Positions 40,676 through 49,535 of a stretch of 64,000 nt of DNA are shown in pieces; position 1 is the stretch's first letter, and each line of letters begins with the position of its first letter. The notes beneath the pieces are model-generated. The model was not told the origin of the DNA, made no database searches, and saw only the letters and a program-made list of their open reading frames with translations. The stretch is from Candidatus Saccharimonadota bacterium (lineage in GTDB: Bacteria; Patescibacteriota; Saccharimonadia; Saccharimonadales; Saccharimonadaceae), in the NCBI GenBank assembly GCA_017511645.1, contig JAFWJH010000001.1, positions 1 to 64,000 of the forward strand. The letters run 5' to 3'. Both the position numbers and the translations under genes were made by a program.

Positions 40676-40762
40676 ATGCGTATCAAACGACTAAAACGCT
40701 CGCACGAGCGCAAAAAGTCAACTATCCCTCCTGCCGCTTGGCAAGAGTTTATCGAAATCTAA
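40676..40762 (+). CDS. Very small basic protein (28 residues)
   Basis: ATG at 40676, stop TAA at 40760-40762; the N-terminal half is basic (MRIKRLKRSHERKK), the C-terminal half is TIPPAAWQEFIEI. Support comes from signals: promoter with 17-bp spacing, AAGGAG 10 nt upstream of the ATG, and a perfect terminator 8 bp after the stop. It could be a ribosome-associated or regulatory peptide, or a leader peptide. No family recognised. Confidence 0.6.
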   Translation: MRIKRLKRSHERKKSTIPPAAWQEFIEI

Positions 40763-40770
40763 TTTCGTCA

Positions 40771-40799
40771 AAAAATCCCCGCCTCATGCGGGGATTTTT
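40771..40799. terminator. Bidirectional terminator after the 28-residue gene and the DsbA-like gene
   Basis: AAAAATCCCCGC (40771-40782), loop CTCAT, GCGGGGATTTTT (40788-40799). It lies 10 bp past the DsbA-like stop on the minus strand. Confidence 0.88.
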
Positions 40800-40808
40800 G
40801 GCTCTGTA

Positions 40809-41567
40809 TTATTCACCCAATTTTGCAGCAACGATATCTTTCAACAGCTTCACAAAATCATCGCCCGATCTCGCCGAATCCCACGTAATAGTTTTACCAT
40901 TTACTGTCACTTCGCCCGCATTTCCCCAATCAATTAATTGCCCATCTATATAAAATGCCGGTGTGCCGCCCACATCAATTCTCTTTGCAATCCCCATATC
41001 AAAACTAATTTTCTTAGACACCGCTTCGCTCGCCAAGTCTTCATTAAACTTGTTTATATCGCCCTCACCCTCCGTTACTTCTTCAAAATACTGGTTAAAC
41101 AGCGCCGTCCGCTCACTTGCCGAAGCATATTCCCACTCAGCCTGCTCAGCAAAAAGTTTATCCGCATATTCTTTCCAATAACCTTGCAGCCCAGCCGCTT
41201 CTGCTGCCGACGCTGCCGCCGTTCCATTCTTATGATAAGACAACAAAAAACTACGATACACCACTCCAAGTTTGCCATCTAGTTCTTCTATCGTTTTATT
41301 CACGCGCGAGTTCACAGACGCGCAACCCGGACACTGATAATCTGCGTATTCAAATATCAACACCGGTGCCTCGGCACTACCTTTTACATGGTCGCCAATA
41401 TTACCATTATCCTTAGTAGGCTCTATTATCGAATAAAAATCGTAATTACTGAAATCCGTCGCCTTATTGTTGCCGTCTATAATAAAATATGTCGCGATTG
41501 CTAAAAATACCACTACTGCCACACCAATAATCGCACCAATAGTAGAAAATCCTCTAAACTTTTTCAT
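40809..41567 (-). CDS. Membrane-anchored DsbA-like thiol oxidoreductase
   Basis: 252 residues. N-terminal anchor (about 9-31), then a thioredoxin-fold domain with YADYQCPGCASV (active site CPGC near residues 78-81) and the cis-Pro motif GGTPAFYIDG. Helical insert typical of the DsbA/Thioredoxin_4 family. It probably forms disulfides in secreted proteins; many exported proteins in the window carry Cys pairs. AAAGGAG precedes the ATG. Divergent from the CBS-domain gene. Confidence 0.88.
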   Translation of the reverse strand: MKKFRGFSTIGAIIGVAVVVFLAIATYFIIDGNNKATDFSNYDFYSIIEPTKDNGNIGDHVKGSAEAPVLIFEYADYQCPGCASVNSRVNKTIEELDGKLGVVYRSFLLSYHKNGTAAASAAEAAGLQGYWKEYADKLFAEQAEWEYASASERTALFNQYFEEVTEGEGDINKFNEDLASEAVSKKISFDMGIAKRIDVGGTPAFYIDGQLIDWGNAGEVTVNGKTITWDSARSGDDFVKLLKDIVAAKLGE

Positions 41568-41598
41568 ATAACTCCTTTAATGTTATAATAATTATATC

Positions 41599-42165
41599 AT
41601 GTTGGAAGAGTTGCTACGTAAGTTTGTTAAGTTTATTGACCCCAAACTGGCCAAATACCGCACTTCTAAGCCTACTCCAAAATACACCCCTGGCACCCTT
41701 CCCGAGTTTATCGACCTCTTAAGGCGCACCCCCAAAACTATCCTCTCCACTACCGACCGTAATCGTATTGCCGCGATTATGAGTTTCGATACCCGCACCG
41801 TCGGCGACCTTATGGCCCCCAAGGCCAAAATGGTCTTTGTTAAAGACAAAGAAGTGCTCGGCCCACTCATCTTAGACAAACTTTATAAGTCTGGCTTTAC
41901 TAATTTCCCAGTGGTAGACAATAAAGATAAAGTCCTCGGTATCATTCACACCGAAGCCCTCAATACCTTAGAAATCAAAAACACCGACCGCGCCAGCAAA
42001 TATCTCGATCCCTCTGTAAACTATCTTCATATTGGCGACTCGTTACAATTTGCCGTTGAGGAGATCGAACGCACCAATAGTTATTATTTCCTCGTATTAG
42101 ACGGATCCGACTCTCTCGCTGGATTTTTCACCATCCAAATGTTATTAGATTATTTACTTAACTGA
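41599..42165 (+). CDS. CBS-domain pair protein
   Basis: 188 residues. After a 50-residue lead, two CBS motifs follow: FDTRTVGDLMAPKAKMVFV with GFTNFPVVDNKDKVLGIIHTE, then VNYLHIGDSLQFAVEEIERT with YYFLVLDGSDSLAGFFTI. The first resembles CorC-type proteins, but no membrane (DUF21) domain is present. It probably binds adenosyl nucleotides and regulates a partner. TATAAT lies 9 nt before the ATG. Confidence 0.83.
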   Translation: MLEELLRKFVKFIDPKLAKYRTSKPTPKYTPGTLPEFIDLLRRTPKTILSTTDRNRIAAIMSFDTRTVGDLMAPKAKMVFVKDKEVLGPLILDKLYKSGFTNFPVVDNKDKVLGIIHTEALNTLEIKNTDRASKYLDPSVNYLHIGDSLQFAVEEIERTNSYYFLVLDGSDSLAGFFTIQMLLDYLLN

Positions 42166-42203
42166 AATAGCTTTTTCCTCAAAAAAATGCTATAATATAC
42201 CCT

Positions 42204-44003
42204 ATGAGAATTTTAGTAGAAGCGTTAAACGATTTTTTAGGTAAAGCTGTTACAGTAGAAGGCTGGGTTAACTCGCGCCGCGATCACGGCGGACTCATCT
42301 TTATCGACCTCCGCGACCACACCGGCATCATCCAGCTTGTCGTCACCCCCGAAACTACCGATTCTTTCAAGCTCGCCGAAACCGTCCGCGATGAATTCGT
42401 CTTGAAAGCTACCGGCATCCTACGCGAGCGCGGGTCAGAACTCATCAATCCCAACATTCCTACCGGCAAAATCGAACTCGTCGTAAACGAACTTACACTT
42501 CTCAACAAATCTGAGCCACTACCAGTTAATACCCACGACGACGGCGAAAAATCTTCCGAAGAGCTTCGTCTCAAATACCGCTACCTAGACCTCCGTCGCC
42601 CTAGCATGCAAAATCTCTTGAAGCGTCGCTCCGAATACTATCGTTTTATTCGCAACTACATGTATGACCACGATTTCACCGAAATCACCACGCCTATCCT
42701 TGCCAACTCTTCTCCAGAGGGTGCTCGTGATTTTCTCGTCCCATCTAGGCTTCACCCCGGCAAGTTTTACGCTTTGCCGCAAGCTCCTCAGCAATTCAAA
42801 CAGCTCTTGATGGTGGGCGGCATCAACAAATACTTCCAGATAGCTCCGTGTTTTCGCGACGAGGACCCTCGTGCTGATAGATTATACGGCGACTTTTACC
42901 AATTAGATATGGAAATGGCTTTCGTAGAAGATGGCGAAACTGTACGCAAGGAGATAGAACCACTCTACATCTCATTAGCTACCAGTTTTGCCCATAAAAA
43001 ATTAGCCATTAATTCTGAACCTGCCAAAGCCTACATTCCAGAAGGTAGTGAAGTTCCACGCCTCCCCTACGAATTTGCTATGGAAACTTACGGCGTAGAC
43101 AAACCTGACCTCCGTTACGGTATGGAGTTAATCGACCTCACCGACACTTTCAAAAACACCGATTTCAAAGTCTTCAAAACCGAGTGCATCAAAGCTATTT
43201 GCGTTAAAAATGGCGCCTCCCTCACTCGTCGCGAAATCGACGATTTTACCGACAAGGCCAAAAAACTCGGTGCTGGCGGCCTTGCTTACATATTATATGT
43301 AGACGGCGAAGCCAAATCTCCAATCGCCAAGTTTCTCACTGATGCCGAGCTCGCTGCCATCAAAAATGCCACTGGCGCCACAGACGGCGACGCGGTATTC
43401 TTCGGTGCCGACGACCGCGCCAAAGTCAACAAAATCTTAGGCCAGCTTCGCATCGCTTTTGCTGACCACTTCAATCTCAAAGATCCAAACGAAATCGCTT
43501 ACTGCTGGGTTATTGATTTTCCATTCTACGAATGGGATGAGAATAACAAGAAGATCGACTTTGGTCATAACCCATTCTCCATGCCAAAAGGTGGCCTCAC
43601 CGCACTCGAAAACGCTAAGACTGACACCGACAAACTTGCCATCAAGGCTGATCAATACGACATGGTAATGAATGGCTACGAAGTTGCTTCGGGTGCCGTC
43701 CGTAACTACAACCCAGAAATCATGTATAAAGTATTCAATATCTTAGGCTACAACAACGCCTACGTCGAAACTCGCTTTGGCGGCATGCTGGGTGCCTTTA
43801 AATTTGGTGCTCCGCCTCACGCTGGCTGCGCGCCTGGCCTCGACCGTATCTTTATGGTACTCGAAGGCGTAGAAAACATCCGTGACATCGTTGCATTCCC
43901 AAAAAACGGCTCTGGCGTAGACCTCATGATGGATTCCCCATCTCCAGTCGACCAAATTCAGCTCGACGAAGCCCACCTCGCCATCATCCCCGAAGAAGAT
44001 TAA
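42204..44003 (+). CDS. aspS: Aspartyl-tRNA synthetase
   Basis: 599 residues with an OB-fold anticodon domain (VEGWVNSRRDHGGLIFIDLRD) and class II motifs: SPEGARDFLVPSR, FQIAPCFRDEDPRADR (motif 2), a GAD insertion domain (about 290-420) and GCAPGLDRIFMVL (motif 3). Bacterial-type AspRS; discrimination between tRNA-Asp and tRNA-Asn cannot be read directly. TATAAT ends 7 nt before the ATG, so it is predicted leaderless. Confidence 0.96.
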   Translation: MRILVEALNDFLGKAVTVEGWVNSRRDHGGLIFIDLRDHTGIIQLVVTPETTDSFKLAETVRDEFVLKATGILRERGSELINPNIPTGKIELVVNELTLLNKSEPLPVNTHDDGEKSSEELRLKYRYLDLRRPSMQNLLKRRSEYYRFIRNYMYDHDFTEITTPILANSSPEGARDFLVPSRLHPGKFYALPQAPQQFKQLLMVGGINKYFQIAPCFRDEDPRADRLYGDFYQLDMEMAFVEDGETVRKEIEPLYISLATSFAHKKLAINSEPAKAYIPEGSEVPRLPYEFAMETYGVDKPDLRYGMELIDLTDTFKNTDFKVFKTECIKAICVKNGASLTRREIDDFTDKAKKLGAGGLAYILYVDGEAKSPIAKFLTDAELAAIKNATGATDGDAVFFGADDRAKVNKILGQLRIAFADHFNLKDPNEIAYCWVIDFPFYEWDENNKKIDFGHNPFSMPKGGLTALENAKTDTDKLAIKADQYDMVMNGYEVASGAVRNYNPEIMYKVFNILGYNNAYVETRFGGMLGAFKFGAPPHAGCAPGLDRIFMVLEGVENIRDIVAFPKNGSGVDLMMDSPSPVDQIQLDEAHLAIIPEED

Positions 44004-44016
44004 AGCCATCAAAAAA

Positions 44017-44091
44017 TGGTGAGCCCGGCTGGAATCGAACCAGCATTGTATCCTTAGAGGGGATATGTCCTATCCGTTGAACGACGAGCCC
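44017..44091 (-). tRNA. tRNA-Arg(UCU) with C33
   Basis: Acceptor GGGCTCG with CGGGCTC (one G-T and one T-G pair), anticodon stem TATCC/GGATA, and loop CCTCTAA, giving anticodon TCT. Position 33 is C instead of the nearly universal T. T-arm GCTGG-TTCGATT-CCAGC and encoded CCA are regular. Confidence 0.85.
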
Positions 44092-44114
44092 GCCGTAATC
44101 TATATTATACCCTA

Positions 44115-44861
44115 TTACTCTGGTTTTCTCAACTTATAATAAATAGACGGCGCAAACCGTACCGGCGCCAAAGTCTGCTGCGCCCGTTTTTCCATCTTGA
44201 TCAAATTCTCAGTCCCAAAAATCTTCTTTAACCCCTTGCTTCGAAAATTTGACACCGACAACACTTTTTCGCACTTAAACCCAATTTTATCAAAAATCTC
44301 TTCCACGTATTTTGGGTGATAATTATAAAACCCATTTTTTGCGATTTCCTTATAGTTCGCCACCTTGCGATCGAACGGGTTCACGTCACTACGCCCAGTA
44401 ATGTATCGCGCTATCTTTGGCAAAGTCCGCTTATTAGCCACTTCAATCACCGCTACACCACCCGGCTTCAACACCCGATAAAGCTCTGCAATCGCCTTAT
44501 TCATATCTTTTAAATGATGCGTCACCCGCACCATAATTAAACCGTCCAATTCATTGTCTTTAAACGGCAACTCATAAATATCGCCAGCTTTCGTCTCTAC
44601 CTTATCACCATAAATCTCTTTAGCCTGCTGGAGCTCAGTCTTAGAATAATCAAAAATATAGACTTTACGCGCCCGCTTCAAATACTCATTTGCAAGCCGT
44701 CCATAGCCGCCACCGATATCAGCAAACTTTTCCATCCGCTTTGGCAAAAGCTTCCGTATTGCCATCCGGTCTGCCTGATCCTCATACTCGCGATCCGCAT
44801 CTTCCCAAAAGATCTTTTTATAATCATAGCCATTATAGTCAGAAATAACTTTTTCACTCAT
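44115..44861 (-). CDS. SAM-dependent methyltransferase (class I)
   Basis: 248 residues. Motif I ADIGGGYGRLANEYLKRA (about 47-64), an acidic residue in YIFDYSKTEL, motif MVRVTHHLKDMNKAIAELYRVLKPGGVAVIEV: the Methyltransf_11 layout. Substrate unknown; it may act on a lipid, quinone or small molecule. TATAAT lies 7 nt before the ATG. It stands alone between tRNA-Arg and the PilB-type gene. Confidence 0.87.
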   Translation of the reverse strand: MSEKVISDYNGYDYKKIFWEDADREYEDQADRMAIRKLLPKRMEKFADIGGGYGRLANEYLKRARKVYIFDYSKTELQQAKEIYGDKVETKAGDIYELPFKDNELDGLIMVRVTHHLKDMNKAIAELYRVLKPGGVAVIEVANKRTLPKIARYITGRSDVNPFDRKVANYKEIAKNGFYNYHPKYVEEIFDKIGFKCEKVLSVSNFRSKGLKKIFGTENLIKMEKRAQQTLAPVRFAPSIYYKLRKPE

Positions 44862-44869
44862 AACAATTA

Positions 44870-46492
44870 TTATATCACACGTGAGATTTCTTCTAAAGTT
44901 GTTTCGCCACGTAGCACCGCTAGCACGCCTTTTTGTTCCAAAGTCAGCATACCATTTTTTTTCGCAGTTTCCTCAATCGCCTTAGTATTGATATCTGCCA
45001 CATCTCCCCGGATAAACGCCTGGATATCGTCGCTCACCACCAATTGTTCCATAATCACTGTCCGCCCTTTATAACCAAACGGGTCTTCGTCTGTCACCAC
45101 TGGGTCGTATAGCAATGGATTTTCCATATCAAAATCTGACAAAATATCTGCATCCACCCCTTCCATCACTTCACGAATATAATCTCGCTCTGCTTCAGTA
45201 GCTGGGCGCGCTTTTTTCGTATCCGACAGTTTTCTTACCAGCCGCTGCGCGACAATTAATCTTATTGAGCTAGCAAAAATCGGATTCACACCAATCAAAT
45301 CTATCATTCTCGAAAACGCCGCACTGGTAGAATTAGCGTGAAAAGACGACAATACCAAATGCCCAGTGATCGACGCTTGAATCGCCGTCTTTGCCGTATC
45401 GGCATCACGAACCTCGCCAACCATCACTACATCCGGGTCTAGTCGCAAGACCGACCGAAGCCCCTCCGCAAACGACCCACCTGCATTTGTATTCACCGGA
45501 ATTTGCGAAATACCCGTAATACCATATTCGATCGGGTCTTCCAAAGTAATAATCTTCCTATCTGGCGTATTCAAGGCATTTAGCATAGAATACAGCGTCG
45601 TAGATTTACCCGAACCAGTCGGGCCTACCATCAGTACTAGCCCACGCGGATGCGAAATCACTTCGTCTATCTCAGCTCGCTCTTCTTTAGACAGTCCCAA
45701 CAAATCTAAGTTAAGTAAAGTCTCGTCAAAATTAAACAACCTCAGCACCGCATCCTGCCCATACATCGTAGGGATCGTCTCTACACGAATATTAAGTAGA
45801 TGAGTCGCTCCGTCACGATGAACCTCTTTTTGCATATGCCCAGACTGTGGCTTATTCGACGCCATCGACACATTAGCTCGCGACGACAACTCTCCCATAA
45901 ATATCCGATACCTATCTTTATCAACATCCGCTACTGGGTGAAGCAATCCGTCTACCCGCATCCGAATCCGTATTTCATCACGCATATTCTCAATATGAAT
46001 ATCCGACGCGCCCAACTTATCCGCCTGATCTAGCAAAAAATCAAATACCTTTTCCGTAGACACCGCACTGAGAGTCTTAGACACGCTTGCAATCGTCTCA
46101 CTATCACCATCACCTGCAATCTTTATATCATCATATTCTATCACCTTTGGAGGATCATAACGCAGCATAAACACCTTATATGCCGAGTTTGAAACCAAGA
46201 AAAAATCAACCTTCTCGCCCTTATCGGTATATTCCTGCCGCATCTTCTCAATCAACGTACGTGGTGTCTGGCTCGTCACCATAAATTGATAATGCTCTTC
46301 ACCGCCACCCTTTTGTAAAGGGATGATAAAGTCTTGGTGCATTTCTTGAATATTGAGTAAGTTCGGCACCAAAGGTATCTCATTTTCAAAATCTCTCGTG
46401 TCAAGATACGGCAAACCCAATATCCGCGCCCGACCCGCTGTCGCTTGTTCTTCGTTTTCACGTCTTTTTAGCTGGATCTCATTTTCATCCAT
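44870..46492 (-). CDS. pilB: Type IV pilus assembly ATPase (PilB/GspE family)
   Basis: 540 residues. An N-terminal domain is followed by DKLGASDIHIENM (about 158-170), Walker A GPTGSGKST (290-298), Asp box ITLEDPIEYGI, Walker B LDPDVVMVGE (351-360) and the His box GHLVLSSFHAN. It powers pilus extension or DNA uptake. The Cys4 zinc-binding insert found in many PilB proteins is missing (the stretch after LVRKLSDTKK has no Cys). TATAAT lies 7 nt before the ATG. It supports a working pilus with the prepilin genes at 37-39 kb. Confidence 0.92.
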   Translation of the reverse strand: MDENEIQLKRRENEEQATAGRARILGLPYLDTRDFENEIPLVPNLLNIQEMHQDFIIPLQKGGGEEHYQFMVTSQTPRTLIEKMRQEYTDKGEKVDFFLVSNSAYKVFMLRYDPPKVIEYDDIKIAGDGDSETIASVSKTLSAVSTEKVFDFLLDQADKLGASDIHIENMRDEIRIRMRVDGLLHPVADVDKDRYRIFMGELSSRANVSMASNKPQSGHMQKEVHRDGATHLLNIRVETIPTMYGQDAVLRLFNFDETLLNLDLLGLSKEERAEIDEVISHPRGLVLMVGPTGSGKSTTLYSMLNALNTPDRKIITLEDPIEYGITGISQIPVNTNAGGSFAEGLRSVLRLDPDVVMVGEVRDADTAKTAIQASITGHLVLSSFHANSTSAAFSRMIDLIGVNPIFASSIRLIVAQRLVRKLSDTKKARPATEAERDYIREVMEGVDADILSDFDMENPLLYDPVVTDEDPFGYKGRTVIMEQLVVSDDIQAFIRGDVADINTKAIEETAKKNGMLTLEQKGVLAVLRGETTLEEISRVI

Positions 46493-46528
46493 ATCTAATA
46501 TTATACCACAAGCATTTTAATCAGCGCA

Positions 46529-46558
46529 CAAAAAAAGAAACCCTCCTCAGGTTTCTTT
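46529..46558 (-). terminator. Terminator of the 34-residue basic protein gene
   Basis: Minus strand: AAAGAAACC / GGTTTCTTT stem with a 7-nt loop, followed by TTTTTT. It overlaps the stop codon at 46557-46559. Confidence 0.8.
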
Positions 46559-46661
46559 AGCGACCATTTTTTAATCGTGGATGTTTGCGCTTATCACTGT
46601 GTTTGTGATTATTGTTGCGGTTTTGTTTTGAAACCACCTTCATTTTAAACTTTCTTGCCAT
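46557..46661 (-). CDS. Very small, highly basic protein (34 residues)
   Basis: ATG at 46661, 34 codons, TAA at 46557. The sequence starts MARKFKMKVVSKQNRNNN and continues with His/Lys/Arg (HKHSDKRKHPRLKNGR), with no acidic residue but one Asp. TATAAT (46673-46668) ends 6 nt before the ATG, the same leaderless arrangement as the housekeeping genes, and a terminator overlaps the stop. Size and charge suggest a ribosome-bound protein. It is not a ribosomal family I recognise. Confidence 0.65.
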   Translation of the reverse strand: MARKFKMKVVSKQNRNNNHKHSDKRKHPRLKNGR

Positions 46662-46726
46662 ATCCACATTATAACACATCTATATGAAAATCTCCAGTCG
46701 CAAAATCAATATGTTATAATATCCTT

Positions 46727-47107
46727 ATGGCTATTACCGAAATGTTTTTCTGGTGGTATTCTCAAGGGTGGCAAGTCTTCATCGCCAAAATCCGCACTTG
46801 GCTTTCTGGTGTCACCGACTTTTTCTCGATGGACTCACTCGTTCGCACCCTTTTCAAACCTTACCGCCAAATCTCTGCCGAGTCCGCCACTAGTACTACC
46901 TCTCTCGACCTCAAGTTTCACATGTTTATTGACCGGCTTGTTTCCCGCCTTATCGGCTTTATTTCTAGACTGATTTTGCTCATCATCGGCACTGTCATTA
47001 TCATCCTTGGCAGCATCCTTAGCCTTATATTGATTATCTTGTGGCCAGTCATCCCACTTTTGCCAATTGTTGGTATTATTCTAAGCATCGCGGGAGTCAT
47101 CCTATGA
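46727..47107 (+). CDS. Small membrane protein preceding the Clp-like ATPase
   Basis: 126 residues. A soluble N-terminal half (WWYSQGWQVFIAKIRTW, FRTLFKPYRQI-like) is followed by two long hydrophobic helices from about residue 72 to the end. It overlaps the Clp-like gene by 4 bases (ATGA), so the two proteins probably work together at the membrane. TATAAT (46715-46720) lies 6 nt before the ATG. No family recognised. Confidence 0.75.
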   Translation: MAITEMFFWWYSQGWQVFIAKIRTWLSGVTDFFSMDSLVRTLFKPYRQISAESATSTTSLDLKFHMFIDRLVSRLIGFISRLILLIIGTVIIILGSILSLILIILWPVIPLLPIVGIILSIAGVIL

Positions 47108-49488
47108 AAAACAGTTTCGACCCCAAAAACCCTCGCGTCAAAAAAGCTTACCAAAAACGCATCCTAAATAGCCCGGCGGTCTTGGTGCTAAATCTTGTCA
47201 TTTTTATCGCTTTACTTTTTGGCGGCAGCGCTCTTTTGTATCTCAAAGAAAGTATCGGCTGGACCCCAATAGGTTTCTCCGTCTTACCAGCCATGCTGAT
47301 TTACTGGATCAAAAACGCGCTTTCCTATATTAACATCGGCAAGACCGACAATTTCACCGACCTCATCTCCGAAAGCCTCCTGCTTTCGCTCTCTGAAAAT
47401 ACCACCCCTGCCAACCTAATCAAAATACTCCCTAAGACTCGCAGCGGTTCATTTATCATGGCTCGCTTTGGCCTACCTATTCCATTTTTCAATCAAATCA
47501 TAGAATTTCTCCCTGCTGCTACCGAACCAATCTATGCTGCAGCCCATGATATCCGTGAAGTCACCGATTCAGAAGAAATCACTGGCGCTGTGCTTACCGT
47601 AGCTATTATCTCTACTCTTCCAAATTATGAATTACTTCTAAACCAAATGAAGCTCACCATGGCGGATCTCCATCAAGGCATTATTTGGTTTAACTATCTT
47701 AATGGTATGGTCAAAAACACCAAAAAAACCATTCGTTCCGGCGGTATTGCCCGCGACTTCGCTTTTGGCTACACCCCCACTCTGCAACGTTTTGCAATCA
47801 ATTTATCCGAACGCTATTCCGGCTCGCATACCAAAGTTCAACAAGCCGACCATACTAAAATCATTAATCAAATTATTGATACTTTTACTCACGGTGGCCG
47901 CCAAAATGTTGCTCTGGTCGGAGCCTATGGTTCCGGACGCTCCACTATTGTCAACTCGCTTGCCGAAACTCTTATGAACGCCGACACCAAAATCCCACAT
48001 TCTCTCAAATATCGCCAAATCTATTCCCTAGATGCACCCAGTCTCATCTCTGCAGCCAAAAACGATGGTGAATTAGAATACCTCATTATCAGCATCCTCA
48101 ACGAAATCTATTCCGCCAAAAACATTATTCTCTGCCTAGACAATGCCCATCTTTTCTTTGAAGAAGGACCCGGCTCAGTGGATATCGCCAATTTACTTGT
48201 CCCCGTACTCGAAGCCGGTCGTATCCGAATAGTTCTTATCATGGACGATCAAAAGTTCCTCGAAATCTCCGCCAAAAACCCAGCTCTTGCTAATACTCTC
48301 AACAAAATTGTCGTTAAACCCGCTGATCGCACCGAAACTCTCAAGATTCTCATGGACCAAGTTCCCTTCTTTGAATATCAAAAAAATGTCATCTACACTT
48401 ACAAATCTCTCACCGAAGCTTATCGTCTCAGCGAGCAATATATTCATGATGTAGAAATGCCTGGTAAAGCCAAGTTACTACTCGAATCTGCCGCCAGTTA
48501 TGCCATCAATAATGTCGTTACGTCAGAGTCTGTCCAGACCGCCGTTGAAAAATCTTACGGCGTCAAAGTTAAAGTCGCCTCCGACGAAGAAGACCGTGCC
48601 AAGCTCCTCAATCTCGAATCTCTCATTCACGACCGCATGATTGACCAAGTCGAAGCTGTCTCTGCCGTTTCAAACGCCCTCCGCCGCGCTGGCGCCGGCG
48701 TCAAAAACCAAAGTCGTCCTATCGGTACTTTTCTCTTTCTTGGCCCTACCGGTGTCGGCAAAACCGAGCTCGCCAAAACCCTCTCCGAAGTTTATTTTGG
48801 CGGCGAAGGCAACCTCATTCGCCTAGATATGAACGAATTCGTTGCTGCTTCCGACGTCTCACGCCTTATCAAAGACGGCGCTTCAGATAGCCTCAGCCTC
48901 ACCGCCCAGGTCATGAAACAGCCCTTTTCCGTCGTGTTATTAGACGAAATTGAAAAAGCCCACCCCTCAGTCCTTACCACATTATTACAAGTACTAGACG
49001 AAGGCATCCTCCGCGACGAAAAAAACCGCGAAATCAGCTTCCGCGATTCTATCATCATTGCCACTTCCAACGCCGGCGCCAACGAAATTCGTGACAAAAT
49101 CACTGCTGGCGAAAAAATTAACGACTTTAAAGAAGCCTTGATCGAAAACCTCATCTCTAGCGGTGAATTCAAACCCGAATTCCTCAATCGCTTCGACGAA
49201 ATCTGCCTCTTTAAGCCTCTGTCCAAAGAAGATCTACTTCAAGTCCTAGACCTCATCATCGCCTCCACTAATAAAACTCTCGAACCGCAAAAAATCTCCG
49301 TCACCGTCAACCCTGAAGCCAAACAAATCTTGATCGACAAAGGCTACGATCCCAAAATGGGCGCCCGCCCTATGCGTCGCATCGTCCAAAAGACCGTGGA
49401 AAATATCGTCGCCGCCGCTATATTATCTGGCCACGCTACCCCGGGCTCTACCCTTCACATCACTCCAAACGAAATCGAAATCAATTAA
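47104..49488 (+). CDS. Membrane-anchored ClpC/ClpB-type AAA+ ATPase
   Basis: 794 residues from the ATG at 47104, which overlaps the previous stop. Two transmembrane segments (about 23-47 and 57-75) replace the usual soluble start, then a ClpN-like helical region. AAA module 1 has an altered Walker A, GAYGSGRST (273-281), where GKT/S is GRS. AAA module 2 is canonical: GPTGVGKTE (547-555), VVLLDEIEKAHPSV, ATSNAGA and GARPMRRIVQ. It probably unfolds or disaggregates membrane or secreted proteins; a partner protease is not in the window. The paired small membrane protein may be an adaptor. Confidence 0.87.
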   Translation: MKNSFDPKNPRVKKAYQKRILNSPAVLVLNLVIFIALLFGGSALLYLKESIGWTPIGFSVLPAMLIYWIKNALSYINIGKTDNFTDLISESLLLSLSENTTPANLIKILPKTRSGSFIMARFGLPIPFFNQIIEFLPAATEPIYAAAHDIREVTDSEEITGAVLTVAIISTLPNYELLLNQMKLTMADLHQGIIWFNYLNGMVKNTKKTIRSGGIARDFAFGYTPTLQRFAINLSERYSGSHTKVQQADHTKIINQIIDTFTHGGRQNVALVGAYGSGRSTIVNSLAETLMNADTKIPHSLKYRQIYSLDAPSLISAAKNDGELEYLIISILNEIYSAKNIILCLDNAHLFFEEGPGSVDIANLLVPVLEAGRIRIVLIMDDQKFLEISAKNPALANTLNKIVVKPADRTETLKILMDQVPFFEYQKNVIYTYKSLTEAYRLSEQYIHDVEMPGKAKLLLESAASYAINNVVTSESVQTAVEKSYGVKVKVASDEEDRAKLLNLESLIHDRMIDQVEAVSAVSNALRRAGAGVKNQSRPIGTFLFLGPTGVGKTELAKTLSEVYFGGEGNLIRLDMNEFVAASDVSRLIKDGASDSLSLTAQVMKQPFSVVLLDEIEKAHPSVLTTLLQVLDEGILRDEKNREISFRDSIIIATSNAGANEIRDKITAGEKINDFKEALIENLISSGEFKPEFLNRFDEICLFKPLSKEDLLQVLDLIIASTNKTLEPQKISVTVNPEAKQILIDKGYDPKMGARPMRRIVQKTVENIVAAAILSGHATPGSTLHITPNEIEIN

Positions 49489-49490
49489 AA

Positions 49491-49511
49491 GTGCCGCGAG
49501 ACTCGCGGCAC
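49491..49511. terminator. Hairpin between the Clp-like gene and the 112-residue protein gene
   Basis: GTGCCGCG / CGCGGCAC stem with an AGACT loop. TTTTAATT follows on the minus strand, so it best terminates the 49536-49874 gene, and it also lies 2 bp past the Clp-like stop. Confidence 0.75.
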
Positions 49512-49535
49512 CAAACTTTACGCCTTATTAAAAAT

